Assembly: GCA_964423265.1 (NCBI GenBank)
Contig: CAYREF010000002.1
Coordinates: forward strand, 1 to 64,000
Length of the DNA: 64,000 nucleotides
Direction: 5' to 3'
Source: M55B165 sp964423265
GTDB taxonomy: Bacteria; Actinomycetota; Humimicrobiia; Humimicrobiales; Humimicrobiaceae
This document shows positions 51,912 to 61,001 of this stretch, piece by piece. The position numbers and the translations under genes are program-made. The notes beneath the pieces are model-generated. The model was not told the origin of the DNA and made no database searches. It saw nothing but the letters and a program-made list of their open reading frames with translations. Numbering within the stretch: position 1 is the stretch's first letter; each line of letters starts with the position of its first letter.

Positions 51912-52033
51912 TTCTTCCTGCCCTTTTTCCTTCTATTTTTTATTATTCTTTTTCCGGCTTTAGTTTTCATTCTTGCCCTAAAGCCGTGATTTTTCTTCTT
52001 TTTTCTTACTTTTGGCTGATAAGTTCTTTTCAT
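51899..52033 (-). CDS. rpmH: Ribosomal protein bL34
   Basis: 44 residues, MKRTYQPKVRKKKKNHGF and RMKTKAGKRIIKNRRKKGRKKL, complete. First gene of the operon; GAGGA lies 5-6 bases before the ATG. It is slightly unusual in having KVRKKKKNHGF in place of the common 'NxRKRxKxHGF'. Confidence 0.97.
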   Translation of the reverse strand: MKRTYQPKVRKKKKNHGFRARMKTKAGKRIIKNRRKKGRKKLTA

Positions 52034-52073
52034 ATTTGTCCTCAATAAACTATTGTTTCCAATTAGGTTAAGA

Positions 52074-52103
52074 ATTATACATTCTAATTTACCTAATATC
52101 AAG
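52074..52103 (-). promoter_or_regulatory. rpmH operon promoter
   Basis: On the minus strand TTGATA (52103-52098), 18-base spacer, TATAAT (52079-52074). It gives a leader of about 33 bases to rpmH. Confidence 0.75.
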
Positions 52104-52245
52104 TTTGTCAGCAAACCCAAAATTCTTTTGCCGCCCCTTATTTTCAAACAACTGTTCTTATTCCAGCAAATTATGAAAAATCTGTTTTTTATGACATACA
52201 GAAAATAGTGGGCTTTTTCACTGTTTCCGGAATTTTGCAAAAAAG

Positions 52246-52386
52246 TTTTCAACAGCTGTGGAAAGAATTGTTAATAACTTTAAAAATCCCGGCTTATAGG
52301 GCTTTCACAGCATGTTAAAACTTGTGTTGATGCTTAATTTTTTCCCATATTTCCGTTTAAAATCCTAAAAGTTTAGCTGTTAATAA
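52246..52386. other. Candidate oriC part 1: DnaA-box-like cluster
   Basis: Between rpmH and the HATPase gene lie TTTTCAACA (52246-52254) back to back with TGTGGAAAG (52257-52265), then TGTTAATAA at 52269-52277 and 52378-52386 (reverse of TTATTAACA). These are one to two bases from TTATCCACA. The stretch is flanked by very AT-rich DNA suited to unwinding. Position between rpmH and dnaA is classical for oriC. Confidence 0.6.
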
Positions 52387-52418
52387 CTTACTAATATGAA
52401 AAGAATGTGAAAAGGTAA

Positions 52419-52447
52419 TTGATAAAAATGTCTTTAATTAATATAAT
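52419..52447 (+). promoter_or_regulatory. Promoter of the HATPase-dnaA transcript
   Basis: TTGATA (52419-52424), 17-base spacer, TATAAT (52442-52447); start near 52454, about 15 bases ahead of the first ATG. It overlaps the origin region, so DnaA could feed back on it. Confidence 0.75.
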
Positions 52448-52468
52448 TTTGTTATTGTTTAAATCAAT

Positions 52469-53308
52469 ATGTTACTGTTTGAAATGGTACAGGAATCATC
52501 AAATCCAAATCTCAGCTCTGAAAATAAAAGCAATTCTAATACTTCTATACCAGTAAGGATTGCTATTTATGACAATATGCGAAGCATACCCAGGGTAGAG
52601 GAATACCGTTACGGTAATGTAGCAGACTTTATTAACGAAACCTCACAAAAAACTTATAGCCTTTCCCACGGGATTGGTGGAAAGATTCCCTATACTATAA
52701 TAAAAGAGCTGATTGAAAACCTGATACATGCTAATTTTAATGAAATAATTATAACTATCTTAGATAATGGCAATCATATTATTATCTCAGATCAGGGCCC
52801 TGGCATTGACGATAAAAACAAGTCTTTTCTCCCTGGTTACACCTCAGCTACCCAAAGCATGAAGGAATATATAAGGGGGGTTGGTTCAGGGCTCCCTATA
52901 GTCAAAGAAACCATTACTTTTTCTGGAGGCTCCATAAATATTTCAGACAATATTAACTCTGGTACCGTGGTCTCCCTTAGAATAGATACTGCGCAAACCT
53001 CACCCGGCGATGATGAAGAACCTAAGCCTGCCACTAAGGCAGAAAGCCCGAAAGCAGATGAAAGCTATGAAGAGATATATGATCTTAAACTTTCTGATAG
53101 ACAGATAAAAATTATGTCCCTGATATTGGAATTAGAAAACGCGGGTCCTTCAATAATCTCGAATGAGCTTGGCTTCAGCCTTTCTACTTCATACAGGGAA
53201 CTTATTTATCTTGAAAATAAAGGATTTTTAACTTCAAGCAACTCTGGCAAGAGAGCTTTAACCCAAAAAGGCATAAAATATCTTGAATATTATTCGAATA
53301 ATTTTTAA
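52469..53308 (+). CDS. HATPase-domain protein with C-terminal winged helix, upstream of dnaA
   Basis: 279 residues. A polar N-terminus (about 1-28) leads to a GHKL-type ATPase domain: N-box KELIENLIHANF (E80, N84), G1 SDQGPGI (D108, G110, G112) and G2 RGVGSGLPIVKE (137-147). It lacks a dimerisation and phospho-acceptor His domain, so it is not a normal sensor kinase. After an acidic linker (about 175-200), residues 205-275 look like a winged-helix (IMSLILELENAGPSIISNELGFS, LENKGFLTSSNSGKRALT). It is 9 bases before dnaA and shares its promoter. Neither a replication nor a regulatory role is proven. The ATG at 52484 is an alternative start. Confidence 0.8.
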   Translation: MLLFEMVQESSNPNLSSENKSNSNTSIPVRIAIYDNMRSIPRVEEYRYGNVADFINETSQKTYSLSHGIGGKIPYTIIKELIENLIHANFNEIIITILDNGNHIIISDQGPGIDDKNKSFLPGYTSATQSMKEYIRGVGSGLPIVKETITFSGGSINISDNINSGTVVSLRIDTAQTSPGDDEEPKPATKAESPKADESYEEIYDLKLSDRQIKIMSLILELENAGPSIISNELGFSLSTSYRELIYLENKGFLTSSNSGKRALTQKGIKYLEYYSNNF

Positions 53309-53317
53309 TATTATGAC

Positions 53318-54667
53318 ATGAACAATTTAAATGATTCTTGGGATTTAATTCTAAAAGACATAAAGAGCAGCATTAATACGCCTACCTACAAAACCTGGTT
53401 CGAACATATTGCCCCTGTTTCTTTAAAAAAAAACTGCTTAACATTGTCTGTAAATAGCGACTTTGCCAAAGAATGGCTCGAAACAAGATATTACAATATT
53501 TTAAATGACTCAGTTAAAAAAAATATCAACCAGGATTGTGAGTTAAAAATAACAGTTGATCCTAGCAACCACAATAGCCACAAAAATAAAGAGCCTGAAA
53601 CTATAGTGGAATCTCAGAAACCTAAAAAAAATTCCAGGGCTGGCCAGTCAATGTTTAATTCCAAATATACCTTTGACACTTTTGTTATCGGCAGCGGTAA
53701 CCGGTTTTCCCATGCAGCAGCCCTTGCCGTAAGCGAAAATCCAGGCAAGGCTTACAATCCCCTGTTTATATACGGGGGAGTAGGACTTGGTAAAACCCAC
53801 CTGCTTCATGCTATTGGCCAATACATAGGGCAGCTTTACCCAGACATGACTGTAAAATATGTATCTGCAGAAAAGTTTTTAAATGATTTTATTAATGCAT
53901 TAAGAGATAAGACAGTTCTTTCATTTAAAGAATATTATAGAAATACAGATGTCCTTCTGGTTGATGATATCCAGTTTTTGGAGGAAAAGGATGCCAGCCA
54001 GGAAGAGTTTTTTCACACTTTTAATACCCTCCATGATACTAACAGACAGATAGTGCTTTCCAGTGATAGAAAGCCCAAAGACATATCCACTCTTGAGGAG
54101 AGGCTTAGGTCCCGTTTTGAGTGGGGCTTAGTTACAGATATCCAGCCTCCCAATTTCGAAACCAGGTTTGCCATCCTTAAAAAATATTCTGAAAGGGAAA
54201 AAATAATAGTTTCAGACGATATTTTAAATCTTATTGCCAATAGGATTACTTCAAACATAAGAGAGCTTGAAGGGGCGTTAACCAGGATTGTGGCTTTTGC
54301 TTCCTTAACCAGATCTAAACCTGATTTAGGAATAGCTAAAAATGTATTAAAAGATATTCTTCCTGAAGAGGGTGAGCAAAAAATCAACGTGCAGAAAATA
54401 ATTAAAGAAGTTTCAAAATATTTTTCCATCCCTATTAGCACCATAGTTGGAAGCAAAAGGAGTAAATTTGTTTCCCATGCAAGACAGATTGCTATGTACC
54501 TTTCCCGGGAGCTAACCAATAACTCCCTGCCAAAAATAGGAAATTATTTTGGCAACAGGGATCATACCACTGTTATTTATGCTGTTTCTAAAATAGCCGA
54601 TCTTTTAAATACTGACCAGAGTGTCTACAACCAGATACAGGAAATTACCAATAATTTAAAAAAGTAG
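53318..54667 (+). CDS. dnaA: Chromosomal replication initiator DnaA
   Basis: 449 residues. Domain I (1-80), short linker, AAA+ domain with NPLFIYGGVGLGKTHLLHAIG (Walker A), VLLVDDIQFL (Walker B), sensor II region RLRSRFEWG, and C-terminal DNA-binding domain with FGNRDHTTVIYA. Complete. It opens the origin. No ribosome site is evident; it may be translated by coupling with the preceding gene. Confidence 0.98.
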   Translation: MNNLNDSWDLILKDIKSSINTPTYKTWFEHIAPVSLKKNCLTLSVNSDFAKEWLETRYYNILNDSVKKNINQDCELKITVDPSNHNSHKNKEPETIVESQKPKKNSRAGQSMFNSKYTFDTFVIGSGNRFSHAAALAVSENPGKAYNPLFIYGGVGLGKTHLLHAIGQYIGQLYPDMTVKYVSAEKFLNDFINALRDKTVLSFKEYYRNTDVLLVDDIQFLEEKDASQEEFFHTFNTLHDTNRQIVLSSDRKPKDISTLEERLRSRFEWGLVTDIQPPNFETRFAILKKYSEREKIIVSDDILNLIANRITSNIRELEGALTRIVAFASLTRSKPDLGIAKNVLKDILPEEGEQKINVQKIIKEVSKYFSIPISTIVGSKRSKFVSHARQIAMYLSRELTNNSLPKIGNYFGNRDHTTVIYAVSKIADLLNTDQSVYNQIQEITNNLKK

Positions 54668-54676
54668 TTTTTTGCC

Positions 54677-54807
54677 TGTTAACAATTATGTTAATAACTT
54701 CCTTTTTTATCAACAATTGCATTTTATTTCAGTTGATAAAAACACTAATTTTTTTCCCTGTTAAATATCCTTTAATTAACTAACAGGTTTCAACACCTTT
54801 ATTAACA
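54677..54807. other. Candidate oriC part 2: DnaA-box-like cluster between dnaA and dnaN
   Basis: TGTTAACAA (54677), TGTTAATAA (54689), TTATCAACA (54707), AGTTGATAA (54731) and TTATTAACA (54799) occur within 131 bases of very AT-rich DNA; most are one or two bases off TTATCCACA. The other cluster lies upstream of dnaA's transcript, so the origin could be bipartite. Confidence 0.55.
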
Positions 54808-54946
54808 GGCAAGTCTTAGCCTTTATAGAGGTTTTGGGTGTTTTTAACAATTTACACACCCTTTATATATTACTACTATATGTTTTAATTATTAATTATA
54901 TATAATAGAATAGTTAATAATCGTATACTTATAAAAAGAGGTTAAT

Positions 54947-56053
54947 ATGAAAATTCAAACAACAAAATCAAAACTCCTCGATTCAGTTTTGTTTTCTACC
55001 AGAGCTATAACTTCTAAAACTACAAATTATATCCTTGGCGGAGTTATGCTTGAAGCGGATAAAAATTTAAATATTTATAGTACAGATCTTGAAACCAGTG
55101 TAAAAACCAGCATTAATGTAAAAGTTTTAAACGAAGGTAAAATAATAATACCTTCTAAAATTATAATAAATATCCTGCGTAATTTCCCAGAATCAAAAAT
55201 AGATCTGGAGTTAGATCCTGAAACAAACCAGCTTAAAATTACCTGCCAGAACGCAATCTTTAACCTTAACACATTCCCTATAGAAGAATTCCCCCAGTTT
55301 CCAGAAATAAAAAAAGACAATAGCTTTACTATAAAGCTTAATAAATTCAAAACTTTGATAAGAAAAACCCAGAGGTCGGTGTCAGAGGATGAAGGAAGGG
55401 TAGTGCTTACTGGGGTGCGTTGTGAAATAAGCAAAGGCCTAATAAAAATGATATCCACAGATAGCTACAGGCTTTCATATATGGAAGAAAACATAAATAT
55501 AGGCGATAGGCAGATAGGAGTAATAATTCCAGGCAAAGTCTTGGATAATATATTAAAAATAGAATCTGAAGACAGCAACTTAGAAATAAATATTGAAGAA
55601 AACCAGATAAGTTTCGCTATTGTTAATAAAAATTTAAAAACTATTATTGTTTCTAGGCTTCTATCAGGAAAATTTCCGGACCACATGCAACTAGTGCCAA
55701 AAAACCTAAAAAATTCTATACTAATAAACAAACAAAATATACTGGATGTGGTAAAAAGGATCTCTTCAATTGCCCAGGATAATATTCCTGTAAAATTTGA
55801 TTTTTTGGAAGGTAAGTTAAAAGTATCCATGGATATAAAAGAAGTGGGAAGTTCCAGCGAAGAGCTAGAAATACCCTATGGGGAAGAAGAAATAAGTGTA
55901 GCATTCAATCCCCAGTTTTTACTAGATGGAATTAATATGATAAATGGGGAAAAAATAATATTGGAGATAGATGATCCTTTAAAGCCTGTATTAATAAAAT
56001 CTGAAAAAGAACCCAACCTTTTCTATTTGCTTATGCCTATTAGAGTATCTTAA
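54947..56053 (+). CDS. dnaN: DNA polymerase III sliding clamp
   Basis: 368 residues, the beta clamp. Three repeated clamp domains; RKTQRSVSEDEGRVVLTGVRCE and the C-terminal YLLMPIRVS are conserved. AGAGG upstream of the ATG. It is followed after 21 bases by pantothenate genes, in place of the common recF-gyrB. Confidence 0.97.
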   Translation: MKIQTTKSKLLDSVLFSTRAITSKTTNYILGGVMLEADKNLNIYSTDLETSVKTSINVKVLNEGKIIIPSKIIINILRNFPESKIDLELDPETNQLKITCQNAIFNLNTFPIEEFPQFPEIKKDNSFTIKLNKFKTLIRKTQRSVSEDEGRVVLTGVRCEISKGLIKMISTDSYRLSYMEENINIGDRQIGVIIPGKVLDNILKIESEDSNLEINIEENQISFAIVNKNLKTIIVSRLLSGKFPDHMQLVPKNLKNSILINKQNILDVVKRISSIAQDNIPVKFDFLEGKLKVSMDIKEVGSSSEELEIPYGEEEISVAFNPQFLLDGINMINGEKIILEIDDPLKPVLIKSEKEPNLFYLLMPIRVS

Positions 56054-56074
56054 AAAATAAGAAAGGCAAAAAAA

Positions 56075-56968
56075 ATGAAAGATTTAAAAATAACCATAGT
56101 GGGAGCTGGTAGAGTAGGAACAACCATTGCTTATGTTTTAGCAAAAAATAGAAATACTAAGGCAAAACTCAACTGTATTGTAAGCAGGACCGAAAAGTCG
56201 CTAAAAAGGGCAAAAGATTTAGTGGGGGAGAGAGGAATAACATATAGTAAAGATATTAATGGCTTACTAAAACAATCAAACTGTATATTAATAACTACCC
56301 CAGATGATCTAATCGAGGATATATGTAATGATATATTTACCAATAGCCCAAAAAAAGAAGGAACTTTTGTAATACATTTTAGCGGCTCAAAATCTTTAGA
56401 TGTGTTAAGTGCTGCCAAACAAAAGGGAGCTGATACCGGTTGCCTACATCCTATAAAATCATTTGCTTCCATAAAAGAGGCAATATCAACTCTTAAAGGT
56501 ACTGTATTCGGGATTACTTATTCTAGCCAGGAAATAAAAGAGGTCCTAGCTTATTTGGTTGATTTTTTCGGAGGCTCTTTTATAGAAGTAGAAAACGACA
56601 AAAAACCCCTGTACCATTCATCTGCATGTGTTGCTTCCAATTATCTGGTTACATTGTTAAATTTTGCAGTTGAGGTTAATGAAAAAATTGGCATAAAACC
56701 CGAGGATTCTGTAAAAGCTTTAATGGGTCTTATAGAGGGAACAATTGATAATATTAAGAAAATGGGAACAAAAAAATCACTAACTGGCCCCATAGCAAGA
56801 GGGGATGTGGGGACAATTGAAGAACATTTAAAAAATTTTAAGCAATATTTTGACAAAGGCTCTAAAACCTATAAATTTATGGGAAAAGAAACTGCAAACA
56901 TAGCTTATCAAAACGGCTGGATTGACAGGGATACATTTGAAAAATTAAAAAAAATACTAGAAGGTTAG
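56075..56968 (+). CDS. Rossmann/DUF2520 oxidoreductase-like protein
   Basis: 297 residues. KITIVGAGRVGTTIAYVLA binds NAD(P)H; CLHPIKSFAS and SACVASNYLVTLLNFAVEV belong to the C-terminal helical DUF2520 part. It resembles 6-phosphogluconate/ketopantoate-reductase-like folds. It is 8 bases upstream of panB, in an operon that has all steps except ketopantoate reduction, so a non-homologous PanE role is plausible but unproven. Confidence 0.82.
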   Translation: MKDLKITIVGAGRVGTTIAYVLAKNRNTKAKLNCIVSRTEKSLKRAKDLVGERGITYSKDINGLLKQSNCILITTPDDLIEDICNDIFTNSPKKEGTFVIHFSGSKSLDVLSAAKQKGADTGCLHPIKSFASIKEAISTLKGTVFGITYSSQEIKEVLAYLVDFFGGSFIEVENDKKPLYHSSACVASNYLVTLLNFAVEVNEKIGIKPEDSVKALMGLIEGTIDNIKKMGTKKSLTGPIARGDVGTIEEHLKNFKQYFDKGSKTYKFMGKETANIAYQNGWIDRDTFEKLKKILEG

Positions 56969-56976
56969 GTGTAAAT

Positions 56977-57777
56977 ATGGCTGAAAAAATAAATATAAAC
57001 AGGCTTATGGAAATGAAGTCAAACAGCGAAAAGATAACCATGCTAACTGCATATGACTACCTTATGGCTTCCCAGCTCGACGAATGTGGTATAGATTTAA
57101 TATTGGTGGGGGATTCGGTGGGAAACGTAGTTATAGGTTATGAAAACACCATCCCGGTAACCATGGATGAAATGATACACCACTGCAAGGCAGTAAAAAG
57201 AGGTGTAAAAAGAGCAATGGTAATAGGAGATATGCCTTTTATGTCTTACCAGGTCAGCAGCAAGGAAGCAGTAAAAAACGCAGGGAGGTTTCTAAAAGAG
57301 TCCGGGGTAGAAGCAATTAAGCTTGAGGGCGGAAAAGAAGTGCTTGGCACTATTAAAAAAATTGTAGATGCGGGAATACCGGTTATGGGCCATCTAGGGT
57401 TAACCCCACAGTCTATCCATAAATTTGGCGGATATGGGGTAAGAGGTGAAAGCAACAAAGAAGCTCAAAAAATGGTAGAGGACGCAAAAGAGCTAGAGTC
57501 TGCCGGAGTTTTTTCCATAGTTTTAGAAAAAGTTCCTGCCCAATTAGCCAAAAAAATTACAGAGCAAATTAGTGTTCCCACTATTGGGATTGGGGCAGGA
57601 GTTTTTTGTGATGGGCAAGTACTTGTAACCCATGATATGCTGGGCCTGTTTGAAAAATTTAAGCCCAAGTTTTCTAAAAGGTATGCAGAATTGGGAAAAG
57701 AAATGAAGGCATGCTATAAAAAGTACATACAAGAAGTTAAAGACAAGAAGTTTCCTGCTGAGGAGCACTCATACTAA
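56977..57777 (+). CDS. panB: Ketopantoate hydroxymethyltransferase
   Basis: 266 residues; methylene-THF plus ketoisovalerate to ketopantoate, first pantothenate step. Motifs: MLTAYDYLMASQ, LVGDSVGNVVIGYENTIPVTM, GDMPFMSY, KLEGG, GHLGLTPQS, and GIGAGVFCDGQVLVTHDMLG with metal-binding Asp and Glu. One base before panC. Complete length. Confidence 0.97.
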   Translation: MAEKININRLMEMKSNSEKITMLTAYDYLMASQLDECGIDLILVGDSVGNVVIGYENTIPVTMDEMIHHCKAVKRGVKRAMVIGDMPFMSYQVSSKEAVKNAGRFLKESGVEAIKLEGGKEVLGTIKKIVDAGIPVMGHLGLTPQSIHKFGGYGVRGESNKEAQKMVEDAKELESAGVFSIVLEKVPAQLAKKITEQISVPTIGIGAGVFCDGQVLVTHDMLGLFEKFKPKFSKRYAELGKEMKACYKKYIQEVKDKKFPAEEHSY

Positions 57778-57778
57778 C

Positions 57779-58627
57779 ATGGAGACAATTGAAAAAATCA
57801 ATCAGCTTCAAAAAAAGCTGCAGAAGCTAAAAAAGCAGGGCAAAACTGTAGGGTTTGTCCCCACCATGGGATACCTCCACCCAGGCCATTTAAGCTTAAT
57901 GGAGCTGGCCAGCAAGGAAAACGATATAGTGGTTATAAGCATATTTGTAAACCCTACCCAGTTCGGTCCTTCGGAAGACTATGAAAAATATCCCCGGGAT
58001 ATGGAAAGGGACTCAAAATTAGCAGAAGAAGCGGGGGTAGATTATATTTTCCATCCCTCAAATGAGGAGATGTATAGAAAGGACCACAAGACATATGTAA
58101 ATGTGGAGGATCTGGAAAGCGTTATGTGTGGGAAGTTCAGGCCCGGCCACTTCAGGGGAGTTTGTACTGTAGTCCTAAAGCTTTTAAATATAGTGTGCCC
58201 TACCAGGGCTTATTTCGGCAAAAAGGATTACCAGCAGCTGGTGATTATAAAAAAGATGGCCGAAGATCTAAACTTGGATGTTGATATTATTGGGGGCGAT
58301 ATTGTTAGGGAAAAAGACAATCTGGCATTAAGCTCCCGCAACAAATACTTATCAACAGAAGAAAGAAAAAATGCTACTGTATTATATAAAAGTCTCAAGC
58401 TTGCCGAAAATTTAATAAAAGAGGGGAAAACAGCAGGCAAGGTAAAAAAAGAGGCCATAAATTATTTAAAAAGCAATAAATATGTAAAAAAAGTAGATTA
58501 TTTTGACATTAGGGAAAAAGACAACCTGAAGGAAGTAAGAGGCATTCCTTCCAGGGAAGTATTAGCAGCTGCCGCCATATGGACTGGCAACACCAGGCTG
58601 ATAGATAATATAATAGTAAAAAGGTGA
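57779..58627 (+). CDS. panC: Pantothenate synthetase
   Basis: 282 residues. GFVPTMGYLHPGHLSL, SIFVNPTQFGPSEDYEKYPR, GKFRPGHFRGVCTVV and ALSSRNKYLS mark the ATP and substrate sites. It joins pantoate and beta-alanine. Its stop is next to the panD start. Confidence 0.97.
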   Translation: METIEKINQLQKKLQKLKKQGKTVGFVPTMGYLHPGHLSLMELASKENDIVVISIFVNPTQFGPSEDYEKYPRDMERDSKLAEEAGVDYIFHPSNEEMYRKDHKTYVNVEDLESVMCGKFRPGHFRGVCTVVLKLLNIVCPTRAYFGKKDYQQLVIIKKMAEDLNLDVDIIGGDIVREKDNLALSSRNKYLSTEERKNATVLYKSLKLAENLIKEGKTAGKVKKEAINYLKSNKYVKKVDYFDIREKDNLKEVRGIPSREVLAAAAIWTGNTRLIDNIIVKR

Positions 58628-58632
58628 TAGGA

Positions 58633-59016
58633 ATGGAAGTTACTGTTTTAAAGAGCAAAATACACAGGGCCAAGGTTACTGATGCAAAAATACATTATAT
58701 GGGAAGCATTACCATAGACAGAAATATTATGGACCATGCGAAAATACTGCCCTATGAGAAGGTAATGGTGGTTAGTATTGATAGCGGGGAGAGGCTTGAA
58801 ACATATGTTATAGAAGGGGAAAAAGGCAGCAGGGAAATTTGCTTAAACGGGGCAGCTGCGAGAAAAATACTTACTGGAGACAGGGTTATTATAATGGCTT
58901 TCGGACTAATGGAAGAGGAAAAGGCAAAAGAATACAAACCCAAAATTGTAACCCTGGACGAAAATAACAGCATTATTGATGAAGAATACCATGTAGAAAA
59001 AGATGACCAGTGCTAA
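58633..59016 (+). CDS. panD: Aspartate 1-decarboxylase
   Basis: 127 residues. MEVTVLKSKIHRAKVT starts at an ATG (58633) that places the self-cleavage site G24-S25 (YMGSITID) exactly as in E. coli; the GTG at 58624 would shift it. Makes beta-alanine for PanC using a pyruvoyl group. Its 3' end overlaps the lipoprotein gene by 14 bases. Confidence 0.96.
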   Translation: MEVTVLKSKIHRAKVTDAKIHYMGSITIDRNIMDHAKILPYEKVMVVSIDSGERLETYVIEGEKGSREICLNGAAARKILTGDRVIIMAFGLMEEEKAKEYKPKIVTLDENNSIIDEEYHVEKDDQC

Positions 59017-59758
59017 AACATTAATTATTTTTTTAATCTTTTCCCTTTTATTCATTTTCTCCTGCACCAGCACAGATCAAGCTTTGGAGCAGAAAGACAT
59101 TTATTCTGAGGAGTCATTTGCTTATTTTAATTATGATGACATAAAAATAGATACGACCTCGGTAATAGATGTAGAGATCAACAATTGCAATTTATATTTA
59201 GACATTTATGGCAATCTGGTCATTCTCGGAGAACTTAAAAACATTTCTAGTACAAGCAAGACAGATCTGGGAATAACCTTTGATTTTTATAACAGGGACG
59301 GCGAAAAGCTATTTTCGGATGTACGTGAAAGCAAAATAGAAAATTTGTATCCAAAAGAAAAGGCACCGTTTTACTTTTTGCTAAAGGAAAAAAGCATTTA
59401 TATAGATATTGCCAGGGTAAAAATAGGACTAAACTACAGTAACTTTTACAAAGGGTTTGAAGGTAATCCGGTGGTAAGAGAAGAGAAATATTATTATGAG
59501 GATAATTTCTTAATTATAGAAGGGGAACTGGTTAATCTGAGCCAGAACAGAATAGAAGATATTGTTTTACTGTGCACTTTCTATGACAAATTTGGAAAAG
59601 TGGCTTTTATTAAACAATGCTATATCCCAAGGAAAGAACTGTCTTCCCTGGGCAGGGAAAAATTTAGTTTAAAGCTTATGCTGGATGAATATTTGCCTGA
59701 ATTTAGTAGCTACAGCTTTAGTGTTTCATACAAGGATGTCATTAAAGTAAAAGCCTAG
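59003..59758 (+). CDS. Lipoprotein with two FxLYD-like repeats
   Basis: 251 residues. Signal peptide with lipobox LFIFSC (Cys about 21), then two similar beta-sandwich-like repeats, one with LVILGELKNIS and ITFDFYNRDGEKL, the other with LIIEGELVNLS and LLCTFYDKFGKVA, like FxLYD domains. A cell-surface role is inferred. It ends the dnaN-pan transcript; one base separates its stop from that of the converging corA. Confidence 0.78.
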   Translation: MTSAKTLIIFLIFSLLFIFSCTSTDQALEQKDIYSEESFAYFNYDDIKIDTTSVIDVEINNCNLYLDIYGNLVILGELKNISSTSKTDLGITFDFYNRDGEKLFSDVRESKIENLYPKEKAPFYFLLKEKSIYIDIARVKIGLNYSNFYKGFEGNPVVREEKYYYEDNFLIIEGELVNLSQNRIEDIVLLCTFYDKFGKVAFIKQCYIPRKELSSLGREKFSLKLMLDEYLPEFSSYSFSVSYKDVIKVKA

Positions 59759-59759
59759 C

Positions 59760-60737
59760 TTAGAGCCAGTCTTTGTATTTAAAGTATGCAAGCATGCCGA
59801 TGGCAAGAAAGAACATAAATACCATGAGAATTACGAATGCATAAGGATATCCTGCAATAGGGAGACCAATGTTCATTCCGTAGATTCCGGTTATAAAGGT
59901 AAGGGGCAGGATAATTACTGAAAAAATAGTCAGGATTCTCATGATGTCATTAATCTTGTTGGAAAGGAGGGACTGGTGTGCTTCATGGATACCTTCTATT
60001 AATTCCTTGTAGTTTTCAAGAGTATCCCAAATTTTTTCTATGTGGTCTACTAGGTCGCTAAAGTATACTTCAAGCTCGTCTATTAAAAATTCCATATCCT
60101 TAATCTCAAGGGTCTTTAAAAGTTTACGTTGAGGGAAAACAATATTCCTAAAGGTTAAGATATTTGTCCTAATTCTTAAAATATCCCTTACATTTTTATT
60201 GCTGGCTTTTTTAAATATTTCATCTTCCACGGTTTGGATATTCCTATAAATTTTATTAAGTATAGGAAAGCTATAATCAATAAGTGAATCTATAATTCTG
60301 TGGAGAAGGTAGCCTGAGCCCGCAGTAATTCTGGATTGGTTTTCGGTTATATTATTCCAGGTATTTTGTATGGGCTTGCATACCCCTTGGTGGACAGTTA
60401 CCAAAAAATTCTTTCCTATAAATATATTTACAGTAAAAGGGACCAGCTTCCTGGTTTGCTTTATAAAAAAAGGTATATGCATAACCAGAAATATATATTC
60501 ATCATATTCGTCCAGCTTAGGTCTTTCTATTACTGAAAGGCAGTCTTCAATATCCAGGGGATGGAATTTAAAATAGTCCAGCAGAAACTGCATATTTTCC
60601 CGGCTAGGGTTCTCAATGTCTATCCAGATCATGTATTGGTGGTTGTTGATATAAGGAGTAATTTGTGAGAGCTTTAAATCCTGCAGAACCGTTTTCTCTT
60701 TTTTGTCAAAAACTAATAGTTTCATATATCCATCCAT
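59760..60737 (-). CDS. corA: CorA family Mg2+/Co2+ transporter
   Basis: 325 residues. Long cytosolic N-terminal domain, a stalk helix, then two C-terminal transmembrane helices with YGMNIGLP (GMN selectivity motif). A second possible start, the ATG at 60725, has GGATGG upstream and removes four residues. Monocistronic. Confidence 0.93.
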   Translation of the reverse strand: MDGYMKLLVFDKKEKTVLQDLKLSQITPYINNHQYMIWIDIENPSRENMQFLLDYFKFHPLDIEDCLSVIERPKLDEYDEYIFLVMHIPFFIKQTRKLVPFTVNIFIGKNFLVTVHQGVCKPIQNTWNNITENQSRITAGSGYLLHRIIDSLIDYSFPILNKIYRNIQTVEDEIFKKASNKNVRDILRIRTNILTFRNIVFPQRKLLKTLEIKDMEFLIDELEVYFSDLVDHIEKIWDTLENYKELIEGIHEAHQSLLSNKINDIMRILTIFSVIILPLTFITGIYGMNIGLPIAGYPYAFVILMVFMFFLAIGMLAYFKYKDWL

Positions 60738-61001
60738 GTTGCATAATATAAGTATCCCATAAAAAAGTTAAAAAATATATATTCAAAAGGATAAGAATAA
60801 AAATATAGTTAATTGTATCAATCTATTATCCTTGTAAGATTTCAGGTTGTCAATGAAACAAACCTCCAACCCCGTGCCGCCAAAATTTCTATTTGTTTTT
60901 AAAGCAGCCCTATGCAGCTTTTTGGCACATGCTTTCTTAAGAAATATAAAACTTAATAGGGTAAAATGCAATTTAATAAAAATAATTTTACCAGTGTTTA
61001 T

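Noticed and set aside
60738..61001. Short frames between corA and formate dehydrogenase
   Set aside because: Low-quality frames without ribosome sites or family likeness; nothing else seen in 264 bases.
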